Assembly: GCA_024220525.1 (NCBI GenBank)
Contig: JAMYWO010000002.1
Span: 307,432 to 371,431 of the forward strand
Length of the DNA stretch: 64,000 nt
Direction of reading: 5' to 3'
Source of the DNA: Cochliopodium minus
Taxonomy: Eukaryota > Discosea > Himatismenida > Cochliopodiidae
The first letter of the stretch is position 1. Every line of letters begins with the position of its first letter. Under the pieces are notes generated by a model. That model had not been told where the DNA came from. It searched no databases and saw nothing but the letters and a program-made list of their open reading frames with translations. Below are positions 22,572 to 37,013 of the stretch, piece by piece. The position numbers and the translations under genes are program-made.

Positions 22572-25500
22572 TTATTTGTTTATCCACATTTCTTCATTTA
22601 ATTTTTTTTGGAGCAACTTTAAGGCTTTAGTATCTGAAGCCAACTTGTCCAACAACTTATTTTTTTTCTTTGGATCCAAATCGTTTCCGAAATGAAAAGT
22701 TTTACTTGGATCATTTAATTTGACACCATGGTTGTCATTGGGGGTCACGGGGAAAGAAGAAAAAGTGTTGTTGGGATTTTGCTCAAGAGGAATCTCGTTG
22801 TAGTTTTGAGAAAAAATGTTTTTGTTGGGTGTTTGTAATCCATTTTCTTTATGGTTATGGTTATTGTTATTATTAGTATTGTTTTCGTTGTCTTTGTGAT
22901 TGTTTTCTTTTTGATTATTAATTTCCAATTTATCATCATTCTTTTCAGAATTATTTTTTAGTGGAGTGTTGTTAAGGTGATTAGAAAGTACAGTCTCATT
23001 TACATTATTATGGTTATTATTGATATTATTACTTTTCTTTTCTTTGTGGGTTGGTGGAACTTTTGAGTTAATTTCTTCAGAATCGCTGGTAGAAGAGTCA
23101 TCATTGTTGTCTTCGCTTCCACTGGAGGAAACAGAAAGGGAAGATTCATATTTTTTTAAATGGGAATTGTTGTTGAGAAACTTGGAAGAACTCATGTAAT
23201 TGTTTTTTGGTTGGGAAACATTGTTTGTGTTATTATAAGGATTATAATGATTGTTATTGTTTTTATGACGGAAATCATTGTTGTCATATTTTGAACGAGA
23301 AAGTTTGCTTAATCCATTTTTAGATTGGGAATGTTGTTGATGATGAGAACGAGAATGAGAATTGTTTTCTGGGACGGTGTCTTCATCCAAAATGTTTTTG
23401 ATGAAAAGGATGTGTTTCTGCATTTTGTTGATGCTGTCTACTCTGTCAGTGCTGACATCACGAGAAAAGTTGGATTGATTGTGAGACTTGTCAAGTTTGC
23501 TTTGAAGGATTTTGTTGGCATGAATGAGTTTTTCCACTTGAGAAGACAACAAATGGTTATTCGATTTCAACTGTTTGACAGACTTGTTTTCTTGATAAAG
23601 TTCCACCATCTCCGAGCAAACCTGATCCAACTCCTGCACAGTCTCCTCATGAACACTTCTGAGTTGTTTGAATTGATCAACAACCTGTTGTTTGGATTGC
23701 TCCACTCTGAACTTTTCCTTTTTGAGATTTTCGTTTTGTTGTTCAGCAAATTTAAGAGCGGACTGCATTTGTTTAAACTTTTCGATTTCAGAGTAAGCTT
23801 TCCTGAGTTCTTCTCCATTACCATCTCTTTCTTTTACATTGGTGGGGATCTCTTTGACGATGCTCTTGAGTTTTTGCTTTTTTTCTTTGAGCTTTAGGTT
23901 CTCCATTTCTAAAAGTTCCGCTCTCTGTTTTAGTTGAAGATGGATTTCTCTGTCTTGGTTCTCTTGTTTAAAACCGTTGTCCTTTTCAATCAAGAGATTT
24001 TGGTTATGTTTTTGAAGAGAATCAATCTTCTCTAACAAAATCAAGTTGTTTTTCTCAATGGAAACAACGTCTTCATTAGCTTTCTTTTCTTTCTGTGAAA
24101 GAGAGTTGTTTGTGTTTTGAAGGGAAATGATCTCGACCTGGGAGTGTTGAAGTTTCTCCTTGAGCTCTCCAATCTCATTCTGCAAAGACTTTAGAAAGGT
24201 TTGCGACTGAGAAATCTCATTGGGATGAAGAGAAGGAGGGGATTTGTGGTTAGGAGGAATCTGCTTCATCAAAGATTGAATCTCCAAGTCTTTTTTGAAC
24301 AACTCTGACTCCAAAGCTTGTCTCTTTTGTTCGGTCTCTCTTTTCTCGTTGAGGAGGGAATCGTTGAGTTCTTTGTGCTTCTTTGAATCGTTTTCTTTGT
24401 CTATGAGAGCTTGGTTGAGATTGGTTTTAAGAATGTTGTTGGATTCTCTGAGGGCGTTCACTTCGAGTTGGGTGTCATTCAGTTTTTGTCTCGCTTGGTC
24501 AAGATCCAAGAGAATCTTGTTCAACTCCTTGTTCTTTTCTTCCAATGACTTGATGTGTCCTTCGTTTAACTGTAAAAAGGTTTTCTCTTTGTTTTTCATC
24601 TCCTCCACCTTGTTTTTGAGATTCATAATCTCTTCTTCGTGATGTTTGTTATCTACTTGTACGATCGTGGTAGGTTTGTGTGAGTTTTTGATCTTCTCGT
24701 TTTCTTCTTGCAAAATTTTGACCTCGTTCGAGAGCAAATCAGCATTGGATTTCAGATTTTTGATTTCCTCATTGTTATCATTGATGATCGACGTATATTC
24801 ATTTATCTTTTTATTCAACACTATTTCATTCTGCTGATACTTCAATATCTTCTCATCAGATCCATTAGTGTTGCTATTATTTCCATTATTGTTGTTCCCG
24901 ATCAATTTTTTCTGCTCTTCTATCTTTTTATTCGCTTTGTCTAATTCCTGCTGTGTTTTGAGCAGATTATCCTTTAGATCTTGTGATTCTTGTTTATGTG
25001 TTTGGATGAATTTCTCTAAATTTGTTGGTGCTTGTTTATTCGATGTTTTGAGATTTTCATTCTCTTGCTTGAGATCTGTTATTGTCTCCAGATATCCAAA
25101 CATTTCTAAAATTTCACAATGAATTTGAAAAAAAATGGTTATTTTTGAAAAATATTTTTATTTATAACTGAAATTTATATTATATCCAATGCATGATATT
25201 AAATGTATATTCTCATATTATACAAATACAAATTTTTCCATTTCAAAATAATTCTATCATTTTATATATACACGTTATAATTTTTTTTAAAAATCTGCAA
25301 ATAGATAGTGTATATGTATTTTATTTTAAGATCCAATTGTATTAAAAAAAACAAAGAAAAAATTATTATATTATTACTGTCATTATTAATTTGCAACTCC
25401 TTTTCCATATTTGAATTCTTCTCTATAAGTTCCTGTATTTTTTTATGTTGAATCTCCTGAACTTCATCATCCTTATTTTCAACATTGGCTTTTTTCAATG

Positions 25501-25714
25501 CCTCCTCTAATTGGGTCCTCAAATTATTTCTTTCCAATATAGCCTCATTAGACAATTGTTCGTATTTTGTAAGTAATTGTTCATTCTCTTTTTGTTTCAC
25601 CTCAACTTCTTTCAATGTTTCCATCGTTATGAAATGTGCTTGTTTCTCATTAGTCAAATCTTCTATCAATATCTTTCTTTCCTCCAACCATGCCTGCTGA
25701 TTTTTATTTGTCAT
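22572..25714 (-). CDS. long coiled-coil protein with Asn-rich tail
   Basis: Two exons (25714-25378 and 25105-22572) close at 956 aa. From about residue 10 to 650 the protein is almost continuous heptad-repeat coiled coil, rich in Glu, Lys, Leu, Gln and Asn. The last ~250 residues are Ser/Asn/His-rich with short Asn runs and look disordered, except a final basic-acidic helix. No GRIP, FYVE or motor domain is recognised, so a scaffold or tethering role is only a guess. Confidence 0.8.
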
Positions 25715-26291
25715 TTAATAAATAACGAACAAAAATTTTTTTTTTATTTATTTTTCCTTTTATAAATTTTTGATAGTGTAAAAAAAAAAAATAAAAAACA
25801 AAAAAAAAAATTTGAAAGTTTTCACTTTATTTTGATTTAGATGATGGTTATATATTTCATATAAAAGAAGATAGATGGATTTTTACAATTATTTAAAATA
25901 TTTTGATACCCTATTTTTATTTTACAAGTGATCATTCAATGATGATACACGTGTAATTTGTACCATTCTTTAATTATTCTGATTTTAAGCCACTCAAAAA
26001 TTAGAAAGGATAAGGAAGAAAAGATAAATCTCCTTTTTTATTTGAAATTTAGAATTAAATTTTTGAAATCAAATTGAATTTTGAAAAAAAAAAAGGAAAG
26101 AAACCTGATAAGAAACAATATCAAAAAGAGAATTTTGAAAAAAAAATTTTAATTTTTTGAAAAATTAAATTGAATTTTAGTAAAACAAACATAATCATTC
26201 CCTTTATCATTACTTTTGAATGAGATTAAACTCCCCATTTTGATTTTTTTTTTTTTGGTTTTAAATAGATAAGATGTGTGAGGAGAAACAA
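25715..26291. other. intergenic region
   Basis: About 575 bp upstream of the coiled-coil start and downstream of the SH2 gene, both on the minus strand. AT-rich, with A and T tracts; no gene, RNA or repeat recognised. Confidence 0.5.
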
Positions 26292-28372
26292 CTACTTGGA
26301 AAGAGCACCCTTAGGAATCAAAGAAACAAAACTATTCCCACCTAGGTAACCAAGCATCAACGTGATATCTTTAGCATTTTCGTTGACTATCTCTCGTTCT
26401 AAAACAGTGCAAGATCTTTTATCTTGATCTTCATTGCAAGTATACAATAAAATTTTGACATCAGGATAAGTATGAAGAAAAGCGATTAAAGTGAGGAGAT
26501 TTCCCTTTTTGTTTTTCTCCAAAATTTCTATTTCTTTCTCCCAAGTAGTATTAGAAGGGATGTAAGTATGAAGAGGTTTGCCTTGAAAGACAAAGTTAGA
26601 GTTATTTTTGAGCCAAGTGATTAACTCGGGCAAAATGAGTTTTGTAGGAAGAATTCTAGCATATCTCTGATGAGAAAGACATTGCAACAAATTCCAGTCG
26701 GTTTGATCGGGAGGAAATCTCAATCTATCTTTGGATAATATTGATTTTAAATCTTTCGGAGATTTTTTTTTAACAAGCTGGAACAATTCGGAGAAAGGGA
26801 TCAATATTGTATCCTTGCTCTTTTTGATGTTTTTGAATAATTTATCGACATATTGAGTCTTTTTTTTCCAGGAGATCCCCTGATTCATATCTAAATCGAG
26901 ATCTTCAGAATCTGTACTTAATGTGTCGCTTTCCGCAGAGGAGGAAGTGAATGTTTCCAACCTATAAGGAGATGTTTTATGAGAAGTTAATGGTTCTGAA
27001 TTGCTTAAATTTATATCATTATCATCTGGCGGAGGTATCGCTGTTTCCAAATGTAGACTCTTAGATAGATTATTTATTAGATCTCCCTAGAAGAAATTGG
27101 AAAATTAATTTTTAGCGAAAAAAGATTTAAAATCATTTACCAATGTTGAAAATGATTTTATTGAAAGTCTTTTATATTCCTCTGCTAATTCATCTTGAGA
27201 TAAAGCAAATTCTTCTGATTCAGGTTCATGTTCAATATGTATTCTAAATAAATGAGTATTATTAGAAAAAATTGCAAATAATACGTGTAAATATGTGAAT
27301 ATTCATATTTATATAAATCTAATTTCCTTTATTTAAGCTATCATAATATAATATCACATAAATATTGTTATAAAAGAGTTTTATGAGCTATAAATTTTTA
27401 TATAAGTTTGAAAGTGTTGAGTGATTATTTTTTCAAATTTTTTTTACGAATTAATTCTTCTTTCTTCCCCCTTTATTCTTACAACCGATAATACAAAATT
27501 TCCAGTATCATTTTTAGTGGAATATCTGACCAAAAAAGAATGATTTTCTTTGCAATTATCGAGCATCACATCTGCCTGATCTGTGGGGATTCCCCCAAAG
27601 AACCAAACATTATCAATCACCTTTATATTCTCCAAAAACTTTGGAAATTGAAATGGACCAAATGATTTTATGATTTTTGAAAAAAATTCGATTTTGACAT
27701 TCTTTTGATCTTCCACGTATACTAATTTTTAAACCATTATTAAATTTTTTTTCAATAAATTGGAATATATCAGATTAGATCCAATATAGTTTTTGATGAT
27801 ATGCGAATGGATATGTTGTAATAGGTATATAAATCAATTTCATTGAATGAGTAGAAATTCATTCTTCATCATCTTAAACATAATCAATATAAAACTTTTT
27901 GATAAATTAAGGATATCTTTTATTATGATAAAATATTTTAATTATAATTTGAATTAAGTATCTTATAGGATGAATTTTTCAAATCCATCCTTTTCCCGAT
28001 TATATATTCTTTTATTTTGTTTGAAATGTTAATACCCGTCAATAATCTTGTTATTTGTGATAGATGTTTCCTCGACAGTGTTATTCCGTTTAACGAAGCT
28101 ATTCAACATATATGGCTTAATATCTCTTTGATTTTTCGTATTAAATAATTTTTTATGGAAAATAATTTACCTATATGAGTGATACATTCTATAAAATGAT
28201 TAAACTCTACTATATGTAAGATTTTATCATCTTGAGTAAAGTATTTTTTCCTTTTATTAAAATTTATGGGTAATTTGATTTCCAAAATTTAAGAATATAT
28301 ATTTTTATACCAAAATATTCTCGCCAAATTATCTTCATTTTTTGATATTATATCCAAAATATCCCTCTCCAT
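26292..28372 (-). CDS. SH2-domain protein
   Basis: Firm exons are 27721-27448, 27243-27141 and 27086-26292. Two upstream exons, 28372-28311 and 28250-28171, are tentative but join in frame to give 437 aa. The SH2 core is clear: WFFGGIPTDQADVML, then SFLVRYS carrying the phosphotyrosine-binding Arg, then GNFVLSVVR. After it come an acidic Ser-rich linker and about 190 residues of mixed fold that I do not recognise. No kinase domain is present, so it is an adaptor or effector. The intron between the second tentative exon and the SH2 exon (449 nt) is unusually long, so another exon is possible. Confidence 0.7.
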
Positions 28373-28808
28373 CAAAATTTATAATCAAATCTTATGAACA
28401 AGATAAATAAATACTTTTTTTTTTTATTATATTTTAATTTTTTTTATTTTTTTTTTATATTTTTGATTTTCTCAATATTTAATTTTTTTTTTTTAATTTT
28501 TTGATTAAACCAAAACTTTATCTATTCATCTTTGACCAAATACTTTCTATCTTTTTAATCTTTTTTTATTGAAAGAGGAAGAGTAACAGCAAACATTTTG
28601 TTGGTAGATTGACAAAAAAAAAATAAAAAGAGATCTTATTGAAAGAAATTTGATCTAGATGAGTATAAAAAAATAAAAAAAATGAGGAATTGAATTTATC
28701 AGAAAAAATTCAAAGAAAATCTAAAGAGATGTTTTATCTTGTTCTCCATTTTAAAAAACTCAAAAAACGTGAAAGAATTGTTTATAAAAATCAATCAATA
28801 AAAGAAGT
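28373..28808. other. intergenic region
   Basis: Spacer between the SH2 gene start and the LIM gene stop on the minus strand. T-tract rich; nothing recognised. Confidence 0.5.
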
Positions 28809-29797
28809 TTATTTGAAGTTGTAATTCAGTCCAGAACAAGGCAAACAAATAGGTTCGTGTTTTTCAGATTCTCTATAAGCGTCCAAAGAAGTTCCACATT
28901 TAGAACAATTAAAGCACTCTAAAAAAGAAATGAGGTTTTTCATTTTTTTTTATTATATATAATATGTGAAGGAATCAAATTTAAAAACTTATTTTACCAG
29001 GGTGAAATTTTTTATTGCAGGCTACTTTATGAGTTTTAAGAATACTTTTTCCACAACTGTAGCATTTTATTCTTTTTGCGTCTGTTTAGAGTTGAATAAG
29101 TGATAGTTAGCACAGATGGTGAAAATGATAAAGGATTTAAAAAAAACAAAACCTAATTCACATACAATGCAATATGGTCTGGATATTATTGAGGATTAAA
29201 ATTAGGAATTGAAATATTGCTTTAATAATAAAATCATCTCAAATAAATATTGATATACATAAAGAATTTGTTTGGATATTTCTTATATGTGACATTAATT
29301 TTATCTATATTTCAAATTCATATTCTTATATTATGATGATTTTAAGAATATTTTTTATTCTATTGTTTCGATCACTTGGTTTTGAATAATATATTTGAAA
29401 TAATGAAAATGTGATTTTACTTTCCCTTAATTTCAAAAGCGGATTCCAAATTTTTGAATTGTTTTTTGCAAGTAAAACATTTGAAACATTGAGGATGATG
29501 TCTATAACCTAAATTATGAAAGGATAAAAAGCAATGAAATATTTGATAGATTTATATGAAAGAGTTTACCTGAAAAATTGATTTGTTCGTCATGTTCACC
29601 AAATCCTTTTCCACATACTTTAATATTTTGAAAATAAGTTTATATTTGAATTTTGATAGATACAAATAGGGAATATACCTTGGCAATTCAATGTATTTGT
29701 ATTTTCTATTTTTTTTTTAAAGGGGAAATAAGAAAAATGAGATAGAAATATTTATAGAAAGAAAATACTCACCATACGATACCCAATTCTTGCTCAT
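28809..29797 (-). CDS. two-LIM-domain protein
   Basis: Seven short exons (29797-29773, 29705-29679, 29617-29570, 29508-29421, 29178-29153, 29081-28998, 28918-28809) close at 135 aa. LIM1 runs from CQVCGKGF through HPQCFKCFTC to PYCIVC; LIM2 from CYSCGKSI through HPECFNCSKC to ICLPC. All expected Cys/His zinc ligands are present. The protein is essentially only the two LIM domains, like small LIM-only or CRP-type cytoskeletal proteins. The complete zinc pattern validates every splice junction, including exons of 25-27 nt. Confidence 0.9.
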
Positions 29798-29896
29798 CCC
29801 TATTTATATAATAGAATATATTTTTAACTGTTTAAAAATTCAGTTTTTTTTTATTATTTTATATTATATTTATATTATTCAATTAAAATCATTAAT

Positions 29897-29952
29897 CGAT
29901 TCAGTGCAACTCTTTTTTTTTTTTGATCTAAAACACCGATTCAGTGCAACTC
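29897..29952. repeat. 16-bp direct repeat, 40-bp spacing
   Basis: CGATTCAGTGCAACTC occurs at 29897-29912 and again at 29937-29952 with no mismatch, about 100 bp upstream of the LIM gene start. It could be a regulatory element or a small duplication. Confidence 0.85.
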
Positions 29953-30014
29953 AAAAGAAAGTAGAAAAGAGAATATTTAAAAATGGTTTAATTTCCCGGG
30001 AAAATAAAATATTG

Positions 30015-32377
30015 TTATTTTTCTTCAGATTCATTAATGTTCTCAGTAATAGAATGAAGATTGTTGGAAGAAACAGCATGGCTCATATTAAGTCTGGTCA
30101 AAAGTTTGTAAGATTCGATCTGCTTCTTGAAAAGATCCAAAACATCAGTGATCTGCTCCTTACACTTGGACTCCTTCTCCTTGAAACGTTTATAACTTTC
30201 AAGATTAACAACCTCGCGTTCACGAATAAAGTTCTCCTTCTCAGTCAAAGTGTGCTTGAGCTTTTCATTTTCTTCTTTGAGACGGTTATTTTCATTGATG
30301 ATATCTTGGATTTCAAGCAAAGAAGTTCCATTGAGTTCCTCACTCTTACTGTTCACATTACCTTTGATATCTTCAACACTACTATATTTCGTAGTGCTGT
30401 TATTCCTAGAAGAGTAACTGTCCCTCGAAGAAATAGATTGCTTCTTAAGTATACTTTCGTCATTGTCCTGAGAATCAGATCCAAGTTCTTTGTTAGAATC
30501 AGAGTCAGACTCCCCATTGACTTTTGGTTCATTAATTTTGGTTTTAGTTACAGGACCTGTGTTTAGATTGCTGGGATTGCTACTTTTCTTTTTTTTCTTT
30601 TTTAAGACTCTCTTTAATTTTTTGGGAACAGCTGTCGGAGGCACATCTTCGTGTTGTCCCATAGGTGGAAGGTAGGTGCGAGAGTCGAGGTTGGGTATTT
30701 CAGGTTTGTACAAAAATTTGTGTATTTTATTGAGTTGTTTTTTACCATCTTTCTTATCGTGGGCAGTAATATAAAGATTATGAATAATAGATAAAAATAT
30801 TGGGTGATAAGATTTTGTGGAAAATATTTTGTTCATTTGAGTCATTAATGTGGTTGGTTCTCTTTATAAAAATAAATGCAATTATTAAAATAAAAATAAA
30901 CAAATTTTTTTTTAAAAAGTTACCTGATATGGTTTACATTCATATCTTGAAAACACTCATCTTCTAATTTCGAAGACTCATTGAATGAATCAACTTGTTT
31001 TTTTATGTCTTCAGAATCATATTCATTTAAAATAAGTTCGAAGAGATAAGGTATTTTCAATGATTTTATATGACTTCTTAGTTGTACTCTGACCAACAGA
31101 GAAGCGGGAGTATCAATGATACCATTAATAAATCTTATTGAATTTTCCTATTCAAAAAAAATTAATAAATAAATAAAAATTATTGATGTTTTTCTTCTTA
31201 CAACAGCAAACTCGTTTCTTTCTTCTCTTCCATCAGTGAGTAAATCTAGAATAGAAGTGAACGCAGGTGTGTTCTTTCCATAAATAAATTGTTCATACGC
31301 AGATAATCCCAATATTAGTTTTCTTTTTAAATTAATTCAATGAAAAAAAGAAAAATTAATTTATATATATTAGAGATATAAATAATCATGGATATTAATA
31401 TAATTAGGAGATTTGGAAATATATTGATAATTGAATGTAAATTTGTAATATAGGTTGATAAAATGAATATAGTATTTAACATCTAAAATAAAAGTTTTTT
31501 TTACTCATGAGTGATGGAATTATAGGTTATTAATTCGTGCAATACTTTGATGATGTGAGTCCTCACAATTATATTTTCACAATGAAAGTTATGCAAAATG
31601 AATTTGATGGAACCAGGAGCATTCATGATCATGAGAGGATAGATATGAGCTATATCCTCAATAATATCTAATATGCTGGGCTGCAAATTAAATGGGACTT
31701 TAGAACTTCTTCTAAGAAAGAAAATGAGAAGGAAATTGAATGAATAAATGAAATTTTTTGATGTGAATCGATTATAATAAATATGGTTTGACTAATATTG
31801 ATAATTTGCCAAATCATTTTGAAGTTTCAATGATTAATGTTGTATATAAATAAATATTAGTATATTAAGAATGGTATTATAGTCTATAAACAAGATATTT
31901 TTTTAAAAAAACAATATTATATTATTTTTTTTTGTTTTGATTTACAATAATTTCAAAAGTGCGTTTATTCCCCCATATAATTCAAATTCGGGCAACCAAA
32001 AATCATTTGCAAGCATAGATTGTTTCATTTGTTTCAATATTTTTATCGTTATTTTTTTGGATTGTATTATTTCATAGATTCCTTTTGGTGATTCATATGG
32101 AAGCCTAATAGGATCCAAATCATCTTCTATTTCATCACTTTCTTCATCTTTTACAAATATAATTTGACTCTTTGCTTTTTGGTTTGGTGGTTTAGGTTTA
32201 TCATCCTTTATTAGAAATAATTTTTAAAAAGGAAATACATAAAAAATATTTTTATACTCTTTATATTTTAAATATAATTTTTTTTGAAAGGTCTACCAAT
32301 ATATCATCTTCTCTTTCTGAATATTTCTTTTTTATTTTCTTTTTTATTTTCTTTGGTTCTACTTTATGATTGTCCAT
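30015..32377 (-). CDS. formin-like GBD/FH3 protein without FH1-FH2
   Basis: Six exons (32377-32297, 32205-31946, 31711-31505, 31322-31202, 31147-30924, 30861-30015) close at 579 aa. After a Lys-rich N-terminus come the armadillo-like GBD/FH3 motifs of diaphanous formins: YESPKGIYEIIQ, WLPEFELYGGINALLKLL, AYEQFIYGKNTPAF, and FINGIIDTPASLLVRVQLR. The remainder is a basic Ser-rich linker and a coiled coil (about 470-540), then a TAA stop. No Pro-rich FH1 or actin-nucleating FH2 follows. It is therefore probably a Rho-GTPase-binding scaffold and not an actin nucleator. Confidence 0.8.
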
Positions 32378-32999
32378 TTCTATTTAATAGTTTTTTGATT
32401 GATTTGTAACTTGATTATTGTTTTTAATTTCTATTTTGGAAACAATAGGAATTGATTGGTTTCAATTTTGAACTGTTATTTCTCTTTTAAATTTTTTTAT
32501 TATTTTTGAAAATTTATATTCAAAAAAAAAAAATGATTTTACTTTTCATTCAAAAATTAGCTTCATTATTTGCTATTATTTAAAAATTCAGTAAACATTA
32601 TCCATAAAGTTGTAAAATTGGAGTTTAATTTTGAGTTTGAACTGTATAATCTCTAATAAAAAAAAATATTAAAAAAAATTTAAATCATAAATTCATTCCC
32701 TTTTTCCCAATTAAACATTTATCCATTTCAACAATTTACCAAATCAAACTAACAAGGTTATCTTTCAAATTTAGATTAAATTATTCATAAATTTAATTTA
32801 TAAATTTCTTTATTCGTATAATACTTTTTTCCAATGTTAGTTAGTTCAAGATCATATTGTATTAATACAATATCCAAGATTCAAAATCTTTTCCACAAAA
32901 ATTTTGAACAAATTTTATCTTTTTTCTTTTGAATTTTCTAATGAGCGATAAAAAAAAAAAAAAAAAAAATATTGATTTTGGTTTATTTGTTGGTTGGAA
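32378..32999. other. divergent intergenic region
   Basis: About 620 bp between the starts of the FH3 gene (minus) and MFS gene (plus). It contains the 20-bp palindrome listed separately and an A tract just before the MFS start. No RNA gene seen. Confidence 0.5.
32854..32873. promoter_or_regulatory. perfect 20-bp palindrome between divergent genes
   Basis: ATATTGTATTAATACAATAT is a perfect inverted repeat lying 127 bp upstream of the MFS start and about 480 bp upstream of the FH3 start. Its symmetry would suit a dimeric DNA-binding protein; this is inference. Confidence 0.4.
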
Positions 33000-34710
33000 A
33001 TGAAGGTAGATATAAATTCATCAGAAGGTGGTGATGAAATGAAACCATTCTTGGGAAATAAGAAATCATCCATTTTATTAGATGCTTTTATAATCGTTGG
33101 ATTATCTTTGATGTGTTTATTTTGGTAACAAAATCAAGAATTATGCGATCATTAAGTTTTAAAATTCGAATATCTTCATCCAATTTGTTAGTGGGACAAC
33201 ATATGCATTTAATTTCATCTCTGAACAATTTCAAAATTCATTGAATCTATCTAATACAATGATATCTGTATTGGGAGGACTATCATTGATAGGATTGCAA
33301 TTCACAGTAAGAATATTCAAAAAATAATACTTCCTATGTGAATTAAAATTCTTTCTTATCAAGGTATTGGTTGGGTAAAAACAAGATTTTAGATTTTTTT
33401 TATAAATGAAATTAATAACATCAAATATTTACAGCATTTCAATAGATAAATTTGGAGAATTAGCAACATCAGTATTGAGTTTGATAATAGTAGTTATACC
33501 CTACTTGATAATCTCAATATTAAATGAAAAAAGTTGGTGGGTAAGCATAATAGGATACATTTTAATCTCCATAGGATCAGGAGGATGTTTTTTATCCGCA
33601 CTTACTTGCGCCATTAAGATGAGTCCTACTGGGTCAGGTCCTGGCGTAGCATTGGTCTCCGCAGGAATGTCTTTGTCACTTGCTCTTACCATTAAAATTA
33701 GTCAACTTTATAACCATCACAATTTATGTGAAGATGAATGTTGGTAAATCATTTTTTTTTAATTATCATTTATTTTTGATTTTTTTTTTAGGAGAGGAGA
33801 TATTAGAATATGGGTTATATGTATTTCTATTAGTTTTTTACTTGGAATATTCGCTTTGTCACAATTTAAAATATCTAACTATCCTCATCTAAACAAAAAG
33901 TTGGACGTGAACGAAAAACAAGAAGAAGATTTGATAGAAAATTCAGTATTAGAAAGACCTGTCTCATTCATAAAATCTCTCTATATTTTGAAACATGGGT
34001 ATTTTTATCCGTTATTTATTGCTTTTTTTGCAGGAGTTGGTTCCTCTGTATTAATTGTTACCAAAGCTTCCAATTTATGGGCAATGTTAAATAAAAACCC
34101 TGCTTGGGATGATTGGTCTGCCAATATACTTGTTGCTTATTCTTTTTTGAATGCAGGGTTTAACACCTTGATTGCTATCTTTGTTGATTTCCTCCAAAGA
34201 AAAAGAATTATGAAATCCACTACTTTATTAATTGTTTCTTTGTTTCTTTTTTCAGCTAATTTTCTATTAATGGGAATCATCGAAATTTTTGAATTTTCTT
34301 CACACGGAGTTCTTATTTTATTTGCTGGTTGTATGGCTTTTTCTGGTGCAGGTAAAACAAAATAATCAAAACGAAATATTTTATTTAATTATTTCTACTT
34401 TAGGTTTTGGTGTTTATTTGGTTTTATTTCCTATTATTACTGGACAAATTTATGGGTTTTTAAATTTCGGGAAATATTTTTCTTACCTACAAATCGGAGC
34501 TTCGGTGGCTGGTAATAATCTTGTTTTTATTTGTATTTTTTTATTTTAAATGTTTTTTTTTCTGAAGGTGTCATTTCTCCTATTTTCGCCAACTTATTTT
34601 ATGAATCCACTGGTCATTACTATTACATTTTCTTCATTTTTTCTGGTCTTTTATTTGTTTCTTCTTTGTTATTAATCTTTACCAAAAACTCTAAATTTAC
34701 TCATTATTAA
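33000..34710 (+). CDS. MFS transporter
   Basis: Seven exons (33000-33124, 33192-33306, 33364-33374, 33435-33743, 33792-34351, 34404-34511, 34568-34710) close at 456 aa, typical MFS size. About 12 membrane helices are present with a long central loop (about 205-235). After helix 2 the motif VLVGISIDKFGELATS matches the MFS motif A region (GxxxDRxGrr), and half of it is encoded by an 11-nt exon. The N-terminal GTTYAFNFISEQF resembles nodulin-like/MCH1-type transporters. Substrate cannot be predicted. Confidence 0.85.
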
Positions 34711-34871
34711 AAACAAAGATTTTTTAAATTGGTTCAAAATTTTTACACGGTTTCTTTTGGATCTTTGGGAACAAATTTGGCCTCTTTATTTAAATGCTTT
34801 CTAATAATTAACGGAAGATATAATTGTATAATAAAATTAAAATAAAAAAAAAATTTGAGCGCAATTTATAA

Positions 34872-36863
<1,992 letters not shown>

Positions 36864-37013
36864 AATATTTAATTATTAATTTAATTAAAATTTTATTTTA
36901 ATTTAATACTTTATTATTTAAACAAATTAATAAAGGTAAAAAAAAACTTTCTATAAAAGTTGTTTAATTCATTTTTCATTTTTTTTTTGTTTCTTTTAAA
37001 AAAAAAATAAAAA

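Noticed and set aside
23325-23897. A 190-codon plus-strand frame
   Set aside because: Antisense shadow of the coiled-coil gene; Glu/Lys-rich heptads read backwards as Phe/Leu-rich.
28036-28123. An extra exon in the SH2 gene
   Set aside because: Open and flanked by plausible sites, but its 88 nt breaks the frame into the SH2 exon, while the model without it closes exactly.
29790-30566. A 258-codon open frame on the plus strand
   Set aside because: Antisense to the last exon of the FH3 gene and running through intergenic T tracts; composition is Phe/Ile/Leu-rich as expected of a shadow.
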